The notes: generated from the letters alone by a model not told the origin. Numbered from the stretch's first letter, positions 51,423-60,200 are shown. The stretch is 64,000 nucleotides of DNA from Planctomycetia bacterium (GCA_005787685.1 SYAC01000048.1:21761-85760), one strand, 5' to 3'. A program made the numbers and translations.

Positions 51423-51443
51423 TTCGGCGAGCCCCTCGCCGAA
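51423..51443. other. Perfect hairpin between the two tRNA genes
   Basis: TTCGGCGAG (51423-51431), loop CCC, CTCGCCGAA (51435-51443). A nine-pair perfect stem followed by four more A. It is not a terminator on either strand as judged from the T-run. It may be a processing signal in a tRNA-Ser-tRNA-Pro precursor. Confidence 0.7.
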
Positions 51444-51450
51444 AAAATCT

Positions 51451-51524
51451 CGGGTTGTAGCGCAGCTTGGTAGCGCGTTTGACTGGGGGTCAAAAGGTCG
51501 TGGGTTCAAATCCCGCCAGCCCGA
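51451..51524 (+). tRNA. tRNA-Pro (anticodon GGG)
   Basis: The acceptor stem CGGGTTG pairs with CAGCCCG; discriminator A. The anticodon stem TTTGA/TCAAA holds the loop CTGGGGG, so the anticodon is GGG, reading CCC and CCT. D-loop AGCTTGGTA and T-arm GTGGGTTCAAATCCCGC are normal. CCA is not encoded. The spacer after tRNA-Ser is 68 bases. Confidence 0.95.
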
Positions 51525-51536
51525 CTACCAACAAAA

Positions 51537-51560
51537 ACGGAGGCTTCACCTCCGTTTTTT
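51537..51560 (+). terminator. Rho-independent terminator after the tRNA pair
   Basis: AACGGAGG, loop CTTCA, CCTCCGTT, then TTTT. A seven- to eight-pair stem followed by T residues ends the tRNA-Ser/tRNA-Pro transcript just downstream of tRNA-Pro. Confidence 0.9.
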
Positions 51561-51605
51561 GTTTTTACGGTTTGAAATATCGCATGACAAAAAGGCTAGA
51601 TTGCG

Positions 51606-51866
51606 TTAGGAATTTTTTACTTTCACAATGCGCCCAATGAATCCCAGCAGAACCATCCATGCCACCACAAGCGCAATAACCACAAGAACAATTGTTCCGC
51701 TACTTTCGGCCTCGCGGATTAAATCCGACGCCTGCTCGCGTGGGGTTTCCGGGACAGGAACCGATTGACAGCCAGCCACAATAAGCGCTACGCCAAGTGT
51801 CAACAGCGTCAAACACCGTTTGCATCGTGCGGACCAAACCTGGTGATTGTGGAACAAGGGGTTCAT
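51606..51866 (-). CDS. Small lipoprotein with C-terminal membrane segment
   Basis: An 86-residue protein (ATG 51866) with a signal sequence ending LIVAGC, a strong lipobox, and then a C-terminal hydrophobic segment (TIVLVVIALVVAWMVLLGF) followed by basic residues (GRIVKVK). The presence of both a lipid anchor and a transmembrane helix is unusual for such a short protein. The frame is open upstream to 51923 but the extra residues lack a signal pattern. It is divergent from truB. Function unknown. Confidence 0.65.
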   Translation of the reverse strand: MNPLFHNHQVWSARCKRCLTLLTLGVALIVAGCQSVPVPETPREQASDLIREAESSGTIVLVVIALVVAWMVLLGFIGRIVKVKNS

Positions 51867-51952
51867 AATGAAATTGTCCGTATAAGTAAAATACAAAGAT
51901 AGCACGCAAAAGGAACTCGTCAATGAAAAATTAAGGCGCGGGTCATACCGAC

Positions 51953-52693
51953 ATGCTTATAGACTGCGACACAACTCTTTCCATGCCGCAACCACCCTCT
52001 ACAAGCCCAAGTGGCATTTTGATAATTGACAAGCCTTTAGGCGTTTCCAGTATGCGCGCGGTGGAAATGGTTCGCCGCGGCATGGGCGGCTTGCGGACTG
52101 GCCATGCGGGCACGCTTGATCCCCTGGCCACGGGCGTGCTGATTGTGGCCGTGGGCGCCGCCACGCGCAGCATTCAGATGTTGATGGATCTGGAAAAGCA
52201 ATATGAAACCACGATTGATTTGTCGGCTACTACCCCAACATTGGATAGCGAAAGCGACCGCGTGGAGTTTGTGCGCGCCACGCCCCCGCCAACGACGGAC
52301 ATGATTGAGAAGGCGTTGCCACAATTCACCGGCGCCTACGCGCAAATACCTCCAGCCTTTAGCGCCAAGCAAATCAAAGGTCGTCGCGCCTACGACATTG
52401 CGCGCAGCGGTGAAACAGTTGTGCTATCGCCGCGAATGGTGAAAGTGCACGCACTTTCCATGCTTTCATATGAGTGGCCGATTGTGCGCCTGGCTATTCA
52501 TTGCGACAAAGGTTTTTATGTGCGAAGTCTGGCGCATGATCTGGGAGTGGCTCTTGGGGGTGCGGGCTATTGCACCGCCATTCGCCGCACGGCGATTGGT
52601 CCTTACACCATTGATCGCGCTATTGAATTGAGGCAGGAGGCGCTTCCGAATCCTTCTCAGCTTTTGGCGTTATCTCTTGACCCCGCGCGTTGA
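51953..52693 (+). CDS. truB: tRNA pseudouridine(55) synthase
   Basis: Makes pseudouridine 55 in the T-loop of tRNAs. In the 246-residue protein the catalytic Asp lies in GHAGTLDPLATGVL (about residue 50), preceded by IDKPLGVSSMRAVEMVRR. QYETTIDLSATTPTLDSESD and the later FYVRSLAHDLGVALG are typical TruB blocks. The C-terminal PUA domain is short or absent. The start at ATG 51953 could instead be ATG 51983. Its 3' end overlaps the convergent lspA by 74 bases, an unusually long overlap. Confidence 0.93.
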   Translation: MLIDCDTTLSMPQPPSTSPSGILIIDKPLGVSSMRAVEMVRRGMGGLRTGHAGTLDPLATGVLIVAVGAATRSIQMLMDLEKQYETTIDLSATTPTLDSESDRVEFVRATPPPTTDMIEKALPQFTGAYAQIPPAFSAKQIKGRRAYDIARSGETVVLSPRMVKVHALSMLSYEWPIVRLAIHCDKGFYVRSLAHDLGVALGGAGYCTAIRRTAIGPYTIDRAIELRQEALPNPSQLLALSLDPAR

Positions 52694-53288
52694 ATAACAA
52701 AATAGCCATGCCTAAAAGCAGCATCATGTCGGCACCGTTGAAAATCCACGGAAACAATTCGGTATTTCCACCTGGCCAATGAAAGTCGAATGGCAAGTGC
52801 CAACGCGGGGTCATGAATAAAAAATCGCGCACTGCGCCGAAGACCAAGCGGTCATATAAATTTCCTATTCCGCCCGCTAAAACCAATCCAATTCCAATGT
52901 GCGCCACCCGATTTTTGGCGTCCGTCCACCATCCAAAAATCCACAGAGCGGAAACCACTGCGATTATGGTGAACGCTATGAACACCATTCGTTGTTGCTG
53001 GCCCAAGCCGAACACGGCGCCATGATTGAGCACCAAGCGCAAGTCCAACAAATCCCAGGGCAGCGCTTTCACCCCCGTGTGAAATGGAAGACGATACGAC
53101 GGATTGCCCGCGATATCGTCATATGAAAGTTCGACGGACTCTTGCGCTACATAACGAAAAGCCAAACTCTTTGTGGTGAGATCAAGCGCTAGACCAATGG
53201 CGAACACAAACAGCAGCGTGATCCACGCAGCTGTGCTGCGATACGCGGGTGCGAACATATGTGGGGCAAGCGCGGAGTCTGAAATCAA
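52620..53288 (-). CDS. lspA: Lipoprotein signal peptidase (signal peptidase II)
   Basis: Inner-membrane aspartic protease that cuts prolipoproteins before the lipidated Cys. The 222-residue protein has four membrane segments and the conserved LRLVLNHGAVFGLG, GGIGNLYDRLVFGAVRDF (catalytic Asp) and FNGADMMLLLG (second Asp; usually FNxAD). There is a longer periplasmic insert than in E. coli LspA. The start is a TTG (53288) overlapping the stop of the DksA-like gene (TTGA), or ATG 53258 internally. The window encodes several lipoprotein substrates. The 3' end overlaps the convergent truB. Confidence 0.92.
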   Translation of the reverse strand: MISDSALAPHMFAPAYRSTAAWITLLFVFAIGLALDLTTKSLAFRYVAQESVELSYDDIAGNPSYRLPFHTGVKALPWDLLDLRLVLNHGAVFGLGQQQRMVFIAFTIIAVVSALWIFGWWTDAKNRVAHIGIGLVLAGGIGNLYDRLVFGAVRDFLFMTPRWHLPFDFHWPGGNTELFPWIFNGADMMLLLGMAILLFNARGQEITPKAEKDSEAPPASIQ

Positions 53289-54124
53289 CGAGCCACGCCT
53301 CGCTCAATCATCAGCGCCGCCTCGACGGTGTACTTGGCCAAAGGGTTCGCATCAAGACGGGCCTTTGGAATTGGCTTGCCTGTCAGTTGACACACGCCGT
53401 AACTCTTGTCGTCAATGCGCAAAATGGCTTCGTCAATTTCCGCCAACTTCACGCGATCGGAGGCAGCAAGATTGAGCGCGAATTCCTGGTCAAAAGTGTC
53501 GGTGCCAACATCGGCCATATGCAGCGGCATATTGCTTAGATTTCCGCCATTTGAGCGCAAGGCCTCATCTTCAAGACCTTCCACGCGACCAATGAGTTCG
53601 TTACGGCGCGCGATCAAAATGCCGCGGTGCTCGAGCAACTCTTTGCTGGTTAAGCGCGTCTTAATGCTAAGAATGTCAATCTCTTGCGCGGCTTTTACCT
53701 TCTCCGCGCCAGCGAGCGCCTTGGACTTTTTCTTCTTGCCTTTGTTCATGCCCTTGCTACTAATCATGCGAACGCGTCGGCCGTTAATGACAACATAGCC
53801 AGCTTGATCGGCTTTCTGCGTGATGGCGGTCGCGGCAACGGAGCGCGCGGTGGACATGTCGATCTTGGGAGTGCGCTTACCTTTTTCCTCTGGGGCGGCT
53901 TGCTTGGGCATGGGTCGCGGTGCGTTCTTACCAATTGGCGGAGGCGGCACGCGGTTGGGATGTTTTTTTGTCGGCGGTGGCGATGCATACGCAGGCTTGG
54001 CAACCATCTTGGAACTTTTGACCACGGTCACTTTGGACTTCGATGAAGATTTATTAGCGGATCGCTTTGAAGAACCAGAGGGCTTCTTACGCGTCTTATT
54101 TTTCTCAAGCTTCTTTTTTGACAC
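53285..54124 (-). CDS. DksA/TraR-like protein with degenerate zinc finger
   Basis: A 279-residue protein. Residues 1-135 are a Lys/Pro/Ser-rich, strongly basic low-complexity region. Residues about 140-275 hold the DksA/TraR fold: a coiled-coil (TSKELLEHRGILIARRNELIGRVEGLEDEALR) and the end YGVCQLTGKPIPKARLDANPLAKYTVEAA. In DksA the last block has four Cys, but only one remains here, so zinc is probably not bound. The start is set at GTG 54124, eight bases after AAGGA. It overlaps lspA by four bases (TTGA). Such basic-tailed copies next to lspA appear to be a planctomycete feature, from memory. It may act on RNA polymerase or RNA; this is inference. Confidence 0.8.
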   Translation of the reverse strand: MSKKKLEKNKTRKKPSGSSKRSANKSSSKSKVTVVKSSKMVAKPAYASPPPTKKHPNRVPPPPIGKNAPRPMPKQAAPEEKGKRTPKIDMSTARSVAATAITQKADQAGYVVINGRRVRMISSKGMNKGKKKKSKALAGAEKVKAAQEIDILSIKTRLTSKELLEHRGILIARRNELIGRVEGLEDEALRSNGGNLSNMPLHMADVGTDTFDQEFALNLAASDRVKLAEIDEAILRIDDKSYGVCQLTGKPIPKARLDANPLAKYTVEAALMIERGVAR

Positions 54125-54244
54125 CAATGAAATCCTTATATTCAAATAAACTTTGACCAGCGTGGCTTGCGGTAATGGCAGTAATCCAACTCAAAATAAT
54201 GAGGGAGTTTGATTGTCTATGCCACAACGGTGCAAGTCAACCCC

Positions 54245-55222
54245 TTATGCGGGAGGAGCACAGTTATGTGAACCGATATTGCGTATTTTTTCAAACCGGA
54301 GGCGCACAAGCGTGTCGGGGACAAGGCGCTGCAGTTCGCGAATAGAATCCACGATCCAGCCTTGAAGCCGCTCGGCGGTGGCTTGTGGATCGCGGTGCGC
54401 GCCACCATTTGGCTCTGGAATAATTGCGTCGATCAATCCATTTTTTAAATTGCAATCGGCCGTCAATGCCAACGCTTGCGCAGCGTAATTATTTGTTTGC
54501 TCGTTGGCCTTCTTCCACAAAATGGCCGCGCAACCTTCCGGACTAATCACGGAATACCAACTGTGTTGCAACATAGCTACGCGATCGCCCACGCCAATTC
54601 CAAGCGCGCCGCCGGAGCCACCTTCGCCAATCACAACGCACACGATTGGCGTGCGCAGGCGACTCATCTCGCGCAGATTCACAGCGATGGCTTCGGCTTG
54701 ACCGCGTTGCTCGCTGTCCAAACCGGGATACGCGCCCGGCGTGTCAATGAGCGTCACAATTGGCAAGTTGAATTTTTCCGCCAGTTTCATTTTCAGAAGC
54801 GCTTTGCGATAGCCCTCTGGATTGGCGCAACCAAAGCGGCACTTGATGCGCTCCTCGGTGGAGCGGCCTTTGTGATGTCCAACCACCAGGCACTTTAAAC
54901 TTCCAATGCGCGCGAAGCCAGTGACCAGTGCGGGGTCGTCCCCAAAGCGTCGATCGCCATGCAACTCCGCCCAATCGCGGCAAATCATGCGCACATAATC
55001 CAGCGTTTGCGGCCGTTGCGGATGGCGCGCCACGCGCACGGTTTGCCACGGCGTGAGATTGGCGTAGGTCTTTTGCAGCAAACTTTCGCGCGCTTGACGC
55101 ATCGTTCGCAATTCATCCGCGAAAAGTTCGGAGTCAATTTTCGCCTCGATCACCTCAATCTGTTGATCGATTTGCGCGACAGGTTCCTCAAAATCAAGCG
55201 TGACAAATCCTGCTTTGGACAT
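54245..55222 (-). CDS. accA: Acetyl-CoA carboxylase carboxyltransferase subunit alpha
   Basis: Half of the carboxyltransferase that makes malonyl-CoA, the substrate of FabD. The 325-residue protein has LDFEEPVAQIDQQIEVIEAKI at the start, the helical region, then GHHKGRSTEERIKCRFGCANPEGYRKAL and the LIDTPGAYPGLDSEQRGQAEAI crotonase-fold block and IGEGGSGGALGIGVGDRVAML. These are invariant AccA motifs and the length is normal. ATG start at 55222. accD, accB and accC are elsewhere. It is the first gene before the DksA-like gene on this strand, with a 120-base gap. Confidence 0.97.
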   Translation of the reverse strand: MSKAGFVTLDFEEPVAQIDQQIEVIEAKIDSELFADELRTMRQARESLLQKTYANLTPWQTVRVARHPQRPQTLDYVRMICRDWAELHGDRRFGDDPALVTGFARIGSLKCLVVGHHKGRSTEERIKCRFGCANPEGYRKALLKMKLAEKFNLPIVTLIDTPGAYPGLDSEQRGQAEAIAVNLREMSRLRTPIVCVVIGEGGSGGALGIGVGDRVAMLQHSWYSVISPEGCAAILWKKANEQTNNYAAQALALTADCNLKNGLIDAIIPEPNGGAHRDPQATAERLQGWIVDSIRELQRLVPDTLVRLRFEKIRNIGSHNCAPPA

Positions 55223-55241
55223 TCGGGCGATTCTAGCAAAA

Positions 55242-56264
55242 TCACTGCTTCAAAGTGCGCCAATATTGAACGCGATCAAGCACATTTTGCACGGTAATAC
55301 GCTGCATTCGCCCTTGGCGATGCGCGAATGTCATTTGCGGGGACTCGCCAGGGTTGTGATACGCGTCCACCAACAAGTTCGCGTCGCCGCGAAATGGTCC
55401 AACGCGCGTGGGACTGTTGTAGCCATACAGACCAATGACAGGTTTTCCAAGCGCCACCGCCAAGTGAAGCGGACCGGTGTCGGGAGAAATCACCAGGTCG
55501 CAGCCATCCAAAATGCAAACCAGTTTGCGCAGGCCAGAACCAAGCGCGTTCTTGGGAGCGTGGGCGCATTCCGTGGCCAACATTTCACCCAAAGCAATTT
55601 CGCGCGCCGAATTTCCGCCAACTAAAATTGTTTGTAGGCCTTGCGCCGCAAGTGCGTCCATCAATTCACGCATGCGCTGGGGCAACCAATCTTTCAGCGG
55701 GTTACTAGTACCAGCCACTAACGCCACGCGCGGCTTGGGCAAGTTGGCAAAAAAATCCGCCTGCCACGCGCGCTCCTCTGGCCACGGACCAATGTTCCAC
55801 TGCAGCGCGCCGCCGGAAATTTCCATGGCGTCCAGAAATTCCAGAAAGTGCGCCTGCACATGATTCAGCGGCTTGGCAGGAATTTTTGCGTTGGTGAACA
55901 GCCAATTCAGTTCCTTGGCACGGGCGCGGTCCAAGCCAAGTTTGACAGGACTACGGCACATGGCGGTAATAATGCTGGCCTTGAGATAGCACTGCAGATC
56001 AAGCACCACATCAAAGGGGCGCGTCTGAAGTTGTTTGCGCAAATTCCAAAAACCGCGCCAGCCTGCCTTGCGCTCAAAGATAAGAATTTCATCAACATCC
56101 TTGTGGCCATTCACAAGCGCCGCACCGGGCGCCTGCAAAATCCAAGTGATATGCGCGTGTGGTCGATGTCGCTTGATGGCGGTGATCACAGGTAGCGCGT
56201 GGACCACATCGCCAATTGCGCTCATCATCACCATACAAATTCGCGGGCGCTCTGGCAGTTTCAT
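55242..56264 (-). CDS. Glycosyltransferase family 9 (heptosyltransferase-like)
   Basis: A 340-residue GT-B glycosyltransferase of the WaaC/WaaF/RfaQ type, acting at the inner face of the inner membrane on lipopolysaccharide core. IGDVVHALPVITAIKR and ITWILQAPG in the N-domain, VALVAGTSNPLKDWLPQR and DTGPLHLAVALGKPVIGLYG in the C-domain match GT9. Heptose may not be the donor in this organism. It overlaps the upstream WaaP-like gene by four bases (ATGA), so the two are translated in a coupled way. They suggest a LPS-type core with phosphorylation. Confidence 0.92.
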   Translation of the reverse strand: MKLPERPRICMVMMSAIGDVVHALPVITAIKRHRPHAHITWILQAPGAALVNGHKDVDEILIFERKAGWRGFWNLRKQLQTRPFDVVLDLQCYLKASIITAMCRSPVKLGLDRARAKELNWLFTNAKIPAKPLNHVQAHFLEFLDAMEISGGALQWNIGPWPEERAWQADFFANLPKPRVALVAGTSNPLKDWLPQRMRELMDALAAQGLQTILVGGNSAREIALGEMLATECAHAPKNALGSGLRKLVCILDGCDLVISPDTGPLHLAVALGKPVIGLYGYNSPTRVGPFRGDANLLVDAYHNPGESPQMTFAHRQGRMQRITVQNVLDRVQYWRTLKQ

Positions 56265-57121
56265 GCGTGGGACTGTATCTCAGAAAGCAACGCCTGCAAT
56301 TCTTGCGGGGTGAAATCAAGGTCGCCAATGCGTAGACGCTTGCGCAAGGAACGCTCCAAGCGAGCGAGATTTGCGGCGCGCACATGCTCCACTTTTTCTG
56401 GCGCCCATGCCACGTCCTCCACATCCAGAACATAGGCGCGAATGGAATGTTCAATGTTGGCCAACAAGATATTGCGCGCGTTCAAATCGTTGTGCAATAA
56501 GCCATTTGCGGCGCATTGTGCCAGCAAGTTTCGCACGGCCACAAGCGCGCCTTGCAATTGCTGCTGTGCTGGTCTGCACTTGAGAAATGCGACCAAGTCC
56601 ACGCTGTTTGGAACTTGAACCGTCAGAACATCCATGCGCTGAAAAAAGCCAGACTTATAAAAGACAACCCCAACAATGTCAGGTGTGGCGATACCGTGTT
56701 TTTGAATACGCCGCGAATGCTCAATTTCAATCCGCGCGCGGTGGTCGCTTAGATATCGATCAGCCGCGAAATTGCGCCAGAAACCGCCGTGGCCGCATCG
56801 ACGCACCACAAGTGGACAGCTGAATGCTGCGTAGTTCCAAGTTGCCACCGCAGAGCGCCCGCGAAAACTTTGGCTGCCCTTGGAGGCAAGGGCCAACGCA
56901 ATGACTGGCGCACGAGATTGTCCAACCGCAGCCACAATGTGATCCGCCCATTGCGGGCGCAACCAACTTGCCCCACACGGAAGCGCACGCGCGGTGAAGT
57001 TGGTTGGTGGTGAAGCGTCTTTCAAGAGTGGTGGCAAGTATGCGTCCAATTGAAAAATAATTCCAGCAAGAACATGCCCAAATATCAAATCACTTTCACG
57101 CGCATAGATGCCATGGATCAC
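56261..57121 (-). CDS. LPS core kinase, InaA/WaaP-like
   Basis: A 286-residue kinase-fold protein of the Kdo/heptose kinase (WaaP/KdkA/InaA) type. Motifs: LLHNDLNARNILL (HxDxxxxN catalytic loop, about residue 200) and VLDVEDVAW (Asp of the metal site). The glycine-rich loop and Lys are weak (WRNFAADRYLSDHRARIEIEHS). Members phosphorylate sugars of the LPS inner core. The start is a GTG (57121). It overlaps the GT9 gene by four bases. The substrate is an inference from its neighbour. Confidence 0.82.
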   Translation of the reverse strand: MIHGIYARESDLIFGHVLAGIIFQLDAYLPPLLKDASPPTNFTARALPCGASWLRPQWADHIVAAVGQSRAPVIALALASKGSQSFRGRSAVATWNYAAFSCPLVVRRCGHGGFWRNFAADRYLSDHRARIEIEHSRRIQKHGIATPDIVGVVFYKSGFFQRMDVLTVQVPNSVDLVAFLKCRPAQQQLQGALVAVRNLLAQCAANGLLHNDLNARNILLANIEHSIRAYVLDVEDVAWAPEKVEHVRAANLARLERSLRKRLRIGDLDFTPQELQALLSEIQSHA

Positions 57122-57189
57122 ACATGCGCGAACAACAATGAGGGCTTTTTTTGGCTACACAAATTGCAATTCAACGCCACAATACCTCC

Positions 57190-58035
57190 ATGCCCACCGC
57201 TTCCCAGCATCCGCATTCATCCGTTGGCGACGGCGCTGAATACACATTGGCAGTGCTTGGATTTGGCAAACTTGCCTCGGCCATTGTAAGTGGGTGCATC
57301 ACCACTGGATTTCTCAAAGCCAGCGATGTGGCGGTGTGGGCCCGAAGCGACGCTCGCATGGCTCAAGCCCACGCGCTGGGATTGAAATTGGTCGATATGA
57401 ACACTTGCGCGCACAGTGGAGCCGCATTGTTGCTTTCCATCAAGCCGCAATTCTTCAGCGAGATAGCGCCGCAACTTTGCGTGCCCGCAAACACCAATGT
57501 CATAAGCGTTATGGCGGGCTGGACCACGGAGGGTATTCAAGCGCGCCTGAAGGTAAACCACGTCATTCGCGCCATGCCCAATGTTGCGGCGCAAGTGCGC
57601 GCCGCGGTCACCGCTCTTTCAATCACTAAAGAATGTCCAATTACGGCGCGTGAATTTGCAATAAAACTTTTCACATGCGTGGGACGCGTGGAACAATTGC
57701 ATGAGTCACATCTGGACGCCGTCACCGCTATCTCTGGTTCCGGCATTGCGTATTTATGCTTGTTCATGGAGTCCCTTGAGCGCGCGGCTATTCAACTTGG
57801 CTTGCCCCACGAAGTGGCTCGCTCACTTACAAATGATGTGTTACACGGCGTCGCAGCGAGCGCGTCGGCCGGCACCCTAGATATGGCGACATTGCGCGCC
57901 AGCGTGACCAGTCCACATGGAACCACTGCTGCGGCGCTTGCTGTTTTGAATGAGGGCGAATTTTCGCAACTGATCACCCGTGCGGCGCAGGCGGCGAAAA
58001 ACCGCGCCGTAGAATTGGGTCAAACCCACACATAA
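57190..58035 (+). CDS. proC: Pyrroline-5-carboxylate reductase
   Basis: Last step of proline synthesis: NAD(P)H-dependent reduction of 1-pyrroline-5-carboxylate. The 281-residue protein (ATG 57190) has the Rossmann motif VLGFGKLASAIVSGC (the family usually has GxGxMA; here GFGKLA), LLSIKPQFFSEIA, IRAMPNVAAQVRAAVTAL, and the substrate-site block AVTAISGSGIAYLCLFMESL. Late in the sequence MATLRASVTSPHGTTAAALAVL is the conserved C-terminal block. The frame is open upstream to TTG 57151. It is divergent from the WaaP-like gene and convergent with an ABC transporter. Confidence 0.94.
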   Translation: MPTASQHPHSSVGDGAEYTLAVLGFGKLASAIVSGCITTGFLKASDVAVWARSDARMAQAHALGLKLVDMNTCAHSGAALLLSIKPQFFSEIAPQLCVPANTNVISVMAGWTTEGIQARLKVNHVIRAMPNVAAQVRAAVTALSITKECPITAREFAIKLFTCVGRVEQLHESHLDAVTAISGSGIAYLCLFMESLERAAIQLGLPHEVARSLTNDVLHGVAASASAGTLDMATLRASVTSPHGTTAAALAVLNEGEFSQLITRAAQAAKNRAVELGQTHT

Positions 58036-58107
58036 TTTAGCGCGCGTAGAAGTGCCAAGCATGCGCAATGCCGCTATTGGATACGACACAATGCGATTAT
58101 GCAATTT

Positions 58108-59208
58108 TTAAAAGTCGCGGCGCGAAAAAAGCCAGCAACCCAAGCCAAGGGTCATAATTTCAAACACAGCGGAGGTTCCCAAAATCCAACCCACTCCACG
58201 TGAGCGTTGATCGGCTTCAATAGCTGCCACCACCACACTGTTCTTGGTGCGGGTATTTCCAAATCCAGGGCCGCCACGGCGACGTTGCTTCGGGGCATTA
58301 TCGGCAACCTCCTCGGCATCGTCGCCACTCTCATCCTGCATATTGGAGGCCTGCACAGTCCAGCGTTGCAAAAGCGAAGTGGTCTCATCTGTTTTTGGCA
58401 ACGCGGTCTTGAGCACGAATACAACACGGTGCCAAAACTGCAAGTTGCCCAATGTGGCCTGCTCGCGCTCAAGTTCCGAATGTAAATCGGAAATATCCGC
58501 TTGCGGATTTTCCTTCTGACGCTTTTGCATAAGCGACTCGATGGCTTGGCATTCTTTCACTCTGGCAATGCGAAATCCGTTCACTAAGTTCTCAGCTGAA
58601 TTCACTGTGAACAAGAAACCCCAAAACAAAATAGTGAGCAACAAGGCGGCAATAGCGGAGCGTGTGATGGTGCCCAGCAGCGCGCTCATGGCAAATAGAT
58701 AGGAATACAACAATGTGACCAGCGGAATTGCAAGAAACAAGCCCGGTTCCCAGGCTCCACCACGCAAGCCGATGACCAAAAAACTAGCCAAACAAAAGAC
58801 GCCCATTTGCGCAGCGGTGAAGAGTAATCCCGCCGTGAATTTATACATGTATAAACGCCATCGTTCCGTGGGACGCGACAACATGTTCTCCACCACGCCG
58901 CTTGAAACCATTTCTGGAAACATTCCCGCGCTGCTGACTAATGCCAACAAGCAAGCCAACCATCCCAGCCAAAATGTGACGCCCACGGAATTGAACATCA
59001 ATTTATAAAACTCGGCGGGCGTGAACATAGTGGAGTTGATAAATGGAACTTCAATGGTGAATCCAAATATGGTCACACCTTGCTCGTTCAAGCCGCCAAT
59101 ACCAATGACCGCCACCACCAGCAGCGACAAGACCATGGACAGGGTGAATAGTTTTTTGGCCACAAGTTCGCGGTAGCCGTCCACTAAAATGGCTACAAAT
59201 GCCGTCAT
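58108..59208 (-). CDS. ABC transporter permease (ABC-2 type)
   Basis: A 366-residue membrane protein. Six hydrophobic segments are seen (for example TLSMVLSLLVVAVIGIG, LAIPLVTLLYSYLFAMSALLG, AALLLTILFWGFLFTV), with a hydrophilic Glu-rich region about residues 215-260 and an acidic Gly-rich piece (NAPKQRRRGGPGFGNTRTKNS) before the last segment. The presence of the partner ATPase immediately upstream, with a four-base overlap (ATGA), fits an ABC-2 exporter. Substrate unknown. It is convergent with proC. Confidence 0.88.
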   Translation of the reverse strand: MTAFVAILVDGYRELVAKKLFTLSMVLSLLVVAVIGIGGLNEQGVTIFGFTIEVPFINSTMFTPAEFYKLMFNSVGVTFWLGWLACLLALVSSAGMFPEMVSSGVVENMLSRPTERWRLYMYKFTAGLLFTAAQMGVFCLASFLVIGLRGGAWEPGLFLAIPLVTLLYSYLFAMSALLGTITRSAIAALLLTILFWGFLFTVNSAENLVNGFRIARVKECQAIESLMQKRQKENPQADISDLHSELEREQATLGNLQFWHRVVFVLKTALPKTDETTSLLQRWTVQASNMQDESGDDAEEVADNAPKQRRRGGPGFGNTRTKNSVVVAAIEADQRSRGVGWILGTSAVFEIMTLGLGCWLFSRRDF

Positions 59209-60200
59209 GATCCCGCTCCTGGCGGCGGCGCTTTTCCAGTGGTGGGATCAACCACAATCTTCATAAAAAGCTCCTCCAATCGCTGGTGTATTGGAAGAAG
59301 GGAAATAATATCCCCGCCTGCGGCGCGCGCCGCGTCAATCGCTGGTTGCGCGGCGGATGAGTCCAAATCCGAAAAAACATATTGATGCGCGCCGTCGGGG
59401 TTGACAGTTGGCGCAATCTGCATGCCACGAAAGGGCAAAGCGCGCACATTCCCAGTCAAAGCGGCGCCAGTCCAACGAACTGTCAACTCTTGGCGCGATC
59501 CTTCCTGCTGTAAATCAACCATCCGCCCCTGCTTCACCACGCGGCCTTGCACCAAAATGGCCACGCGGTCGCACACCTGCTCGGCCTCGCCCAACAAATG
59601 ACTGTTTAAAAAAACGGTGCGACCTTCGCGGCGCATCTGAATAAGCAGGTCGCGAATTTCCACGCGGCCTACTGGATCCACACCATCGGTGGGCTCATCA
59701 AGAAAAACAATTTTCGGATTATTCACAAGCGCTGCCGCCAAACCCGCGCGTTGGCGCATGCCCTTTGAAAATACATTCACACGCCGGTCCATCCAATTGG
59801 CAAGACCAACACGATCTAACAACTCTGCGGCACGCTTTTTTCGAGTGGATCGATCCACGCCTGAAAGCGCGGCCACAAATTCCACCGCTTGACGCGCCGT
59901 GAGATAGGGAGCCAATCGATGTTGCTCGGGCAAATATCCAACCTGCGCCAATGTCTTCTTATCGCCGATTGGTTGACCCAGCATTGTGCCGCGCGCCACC
60001 GTTGGCTTGACCACGGTCAACAATACTTTCACCAAGGTACTTTTACCGGCGCCGTTAGGACCAAGTAAACCAAAAATTTCGCCCGCTCCAACATGCAGCG
60101 CCACGTCGCGCAAGGCGTGGGTGTTTCCGGAGTAGACCTTTGAAAGACCTTCAAGCACAATCACATTGTTATTCTGGCTCTGCACAAGAAAAGAATACAA
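59205..60200 (-). CDS. ABC transporter ATP-binding protein
   Basis: A 331-residue nucleotide-binding subunit. Walker A: GLLGPNGAGKSTLVKVLL; signature NVFSKGMRQRAGLAAAL; Walker B and D-loop IVFLDEPTDGVDPVGR; H-loop VFLNSHLLGEAEQVCD. The C-terminal extension (about 230-331) is as in ABC-2 type exporters such as those for drugs or lipids. The frame opens at a TTG (60200); GTG codons at 60185 and 60164 are also possible. Overlaps the permease gene by four bases and is probably co-transcribed with it. Substrate unknown. Confidence 0.92.
   Translation of the reverse strand: MYSFLVQSQNNNVIVLEGLSKVYSGNTHALRDVALHVGAGEIFGLLGPNGAGKSTLVKVLLTVVKPTVARGTMLGQPIGDKKTLAQVGYLPEQHRLAPYLTARQAVEFVAALSGVDRSTRKKRAAELLDRVGLANWMDRRVNVFSKGMRQRAGLAAALVNNPKIVFLDEPTDGVDPVGRVEIRDLLIQMRREGRTVFLNSHLLGEAEQVCDRVAILVQGRVVKQGRMVDLQQEGSRQELTVRWTGAALTGNVRALPFRGMQIAPTVNPDGAHQYVFSDLDSSAAQPAIDAARAAGGDIISLLPIHQRLEELFMKIVVDPTTGKAPPPGAGS

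Noticed and set aside
51423..51443. Terminator between tRNA-Ser and tRNA-Pro
   Set aside because: The hairpin is not followed by T on either strand in the right orientation.
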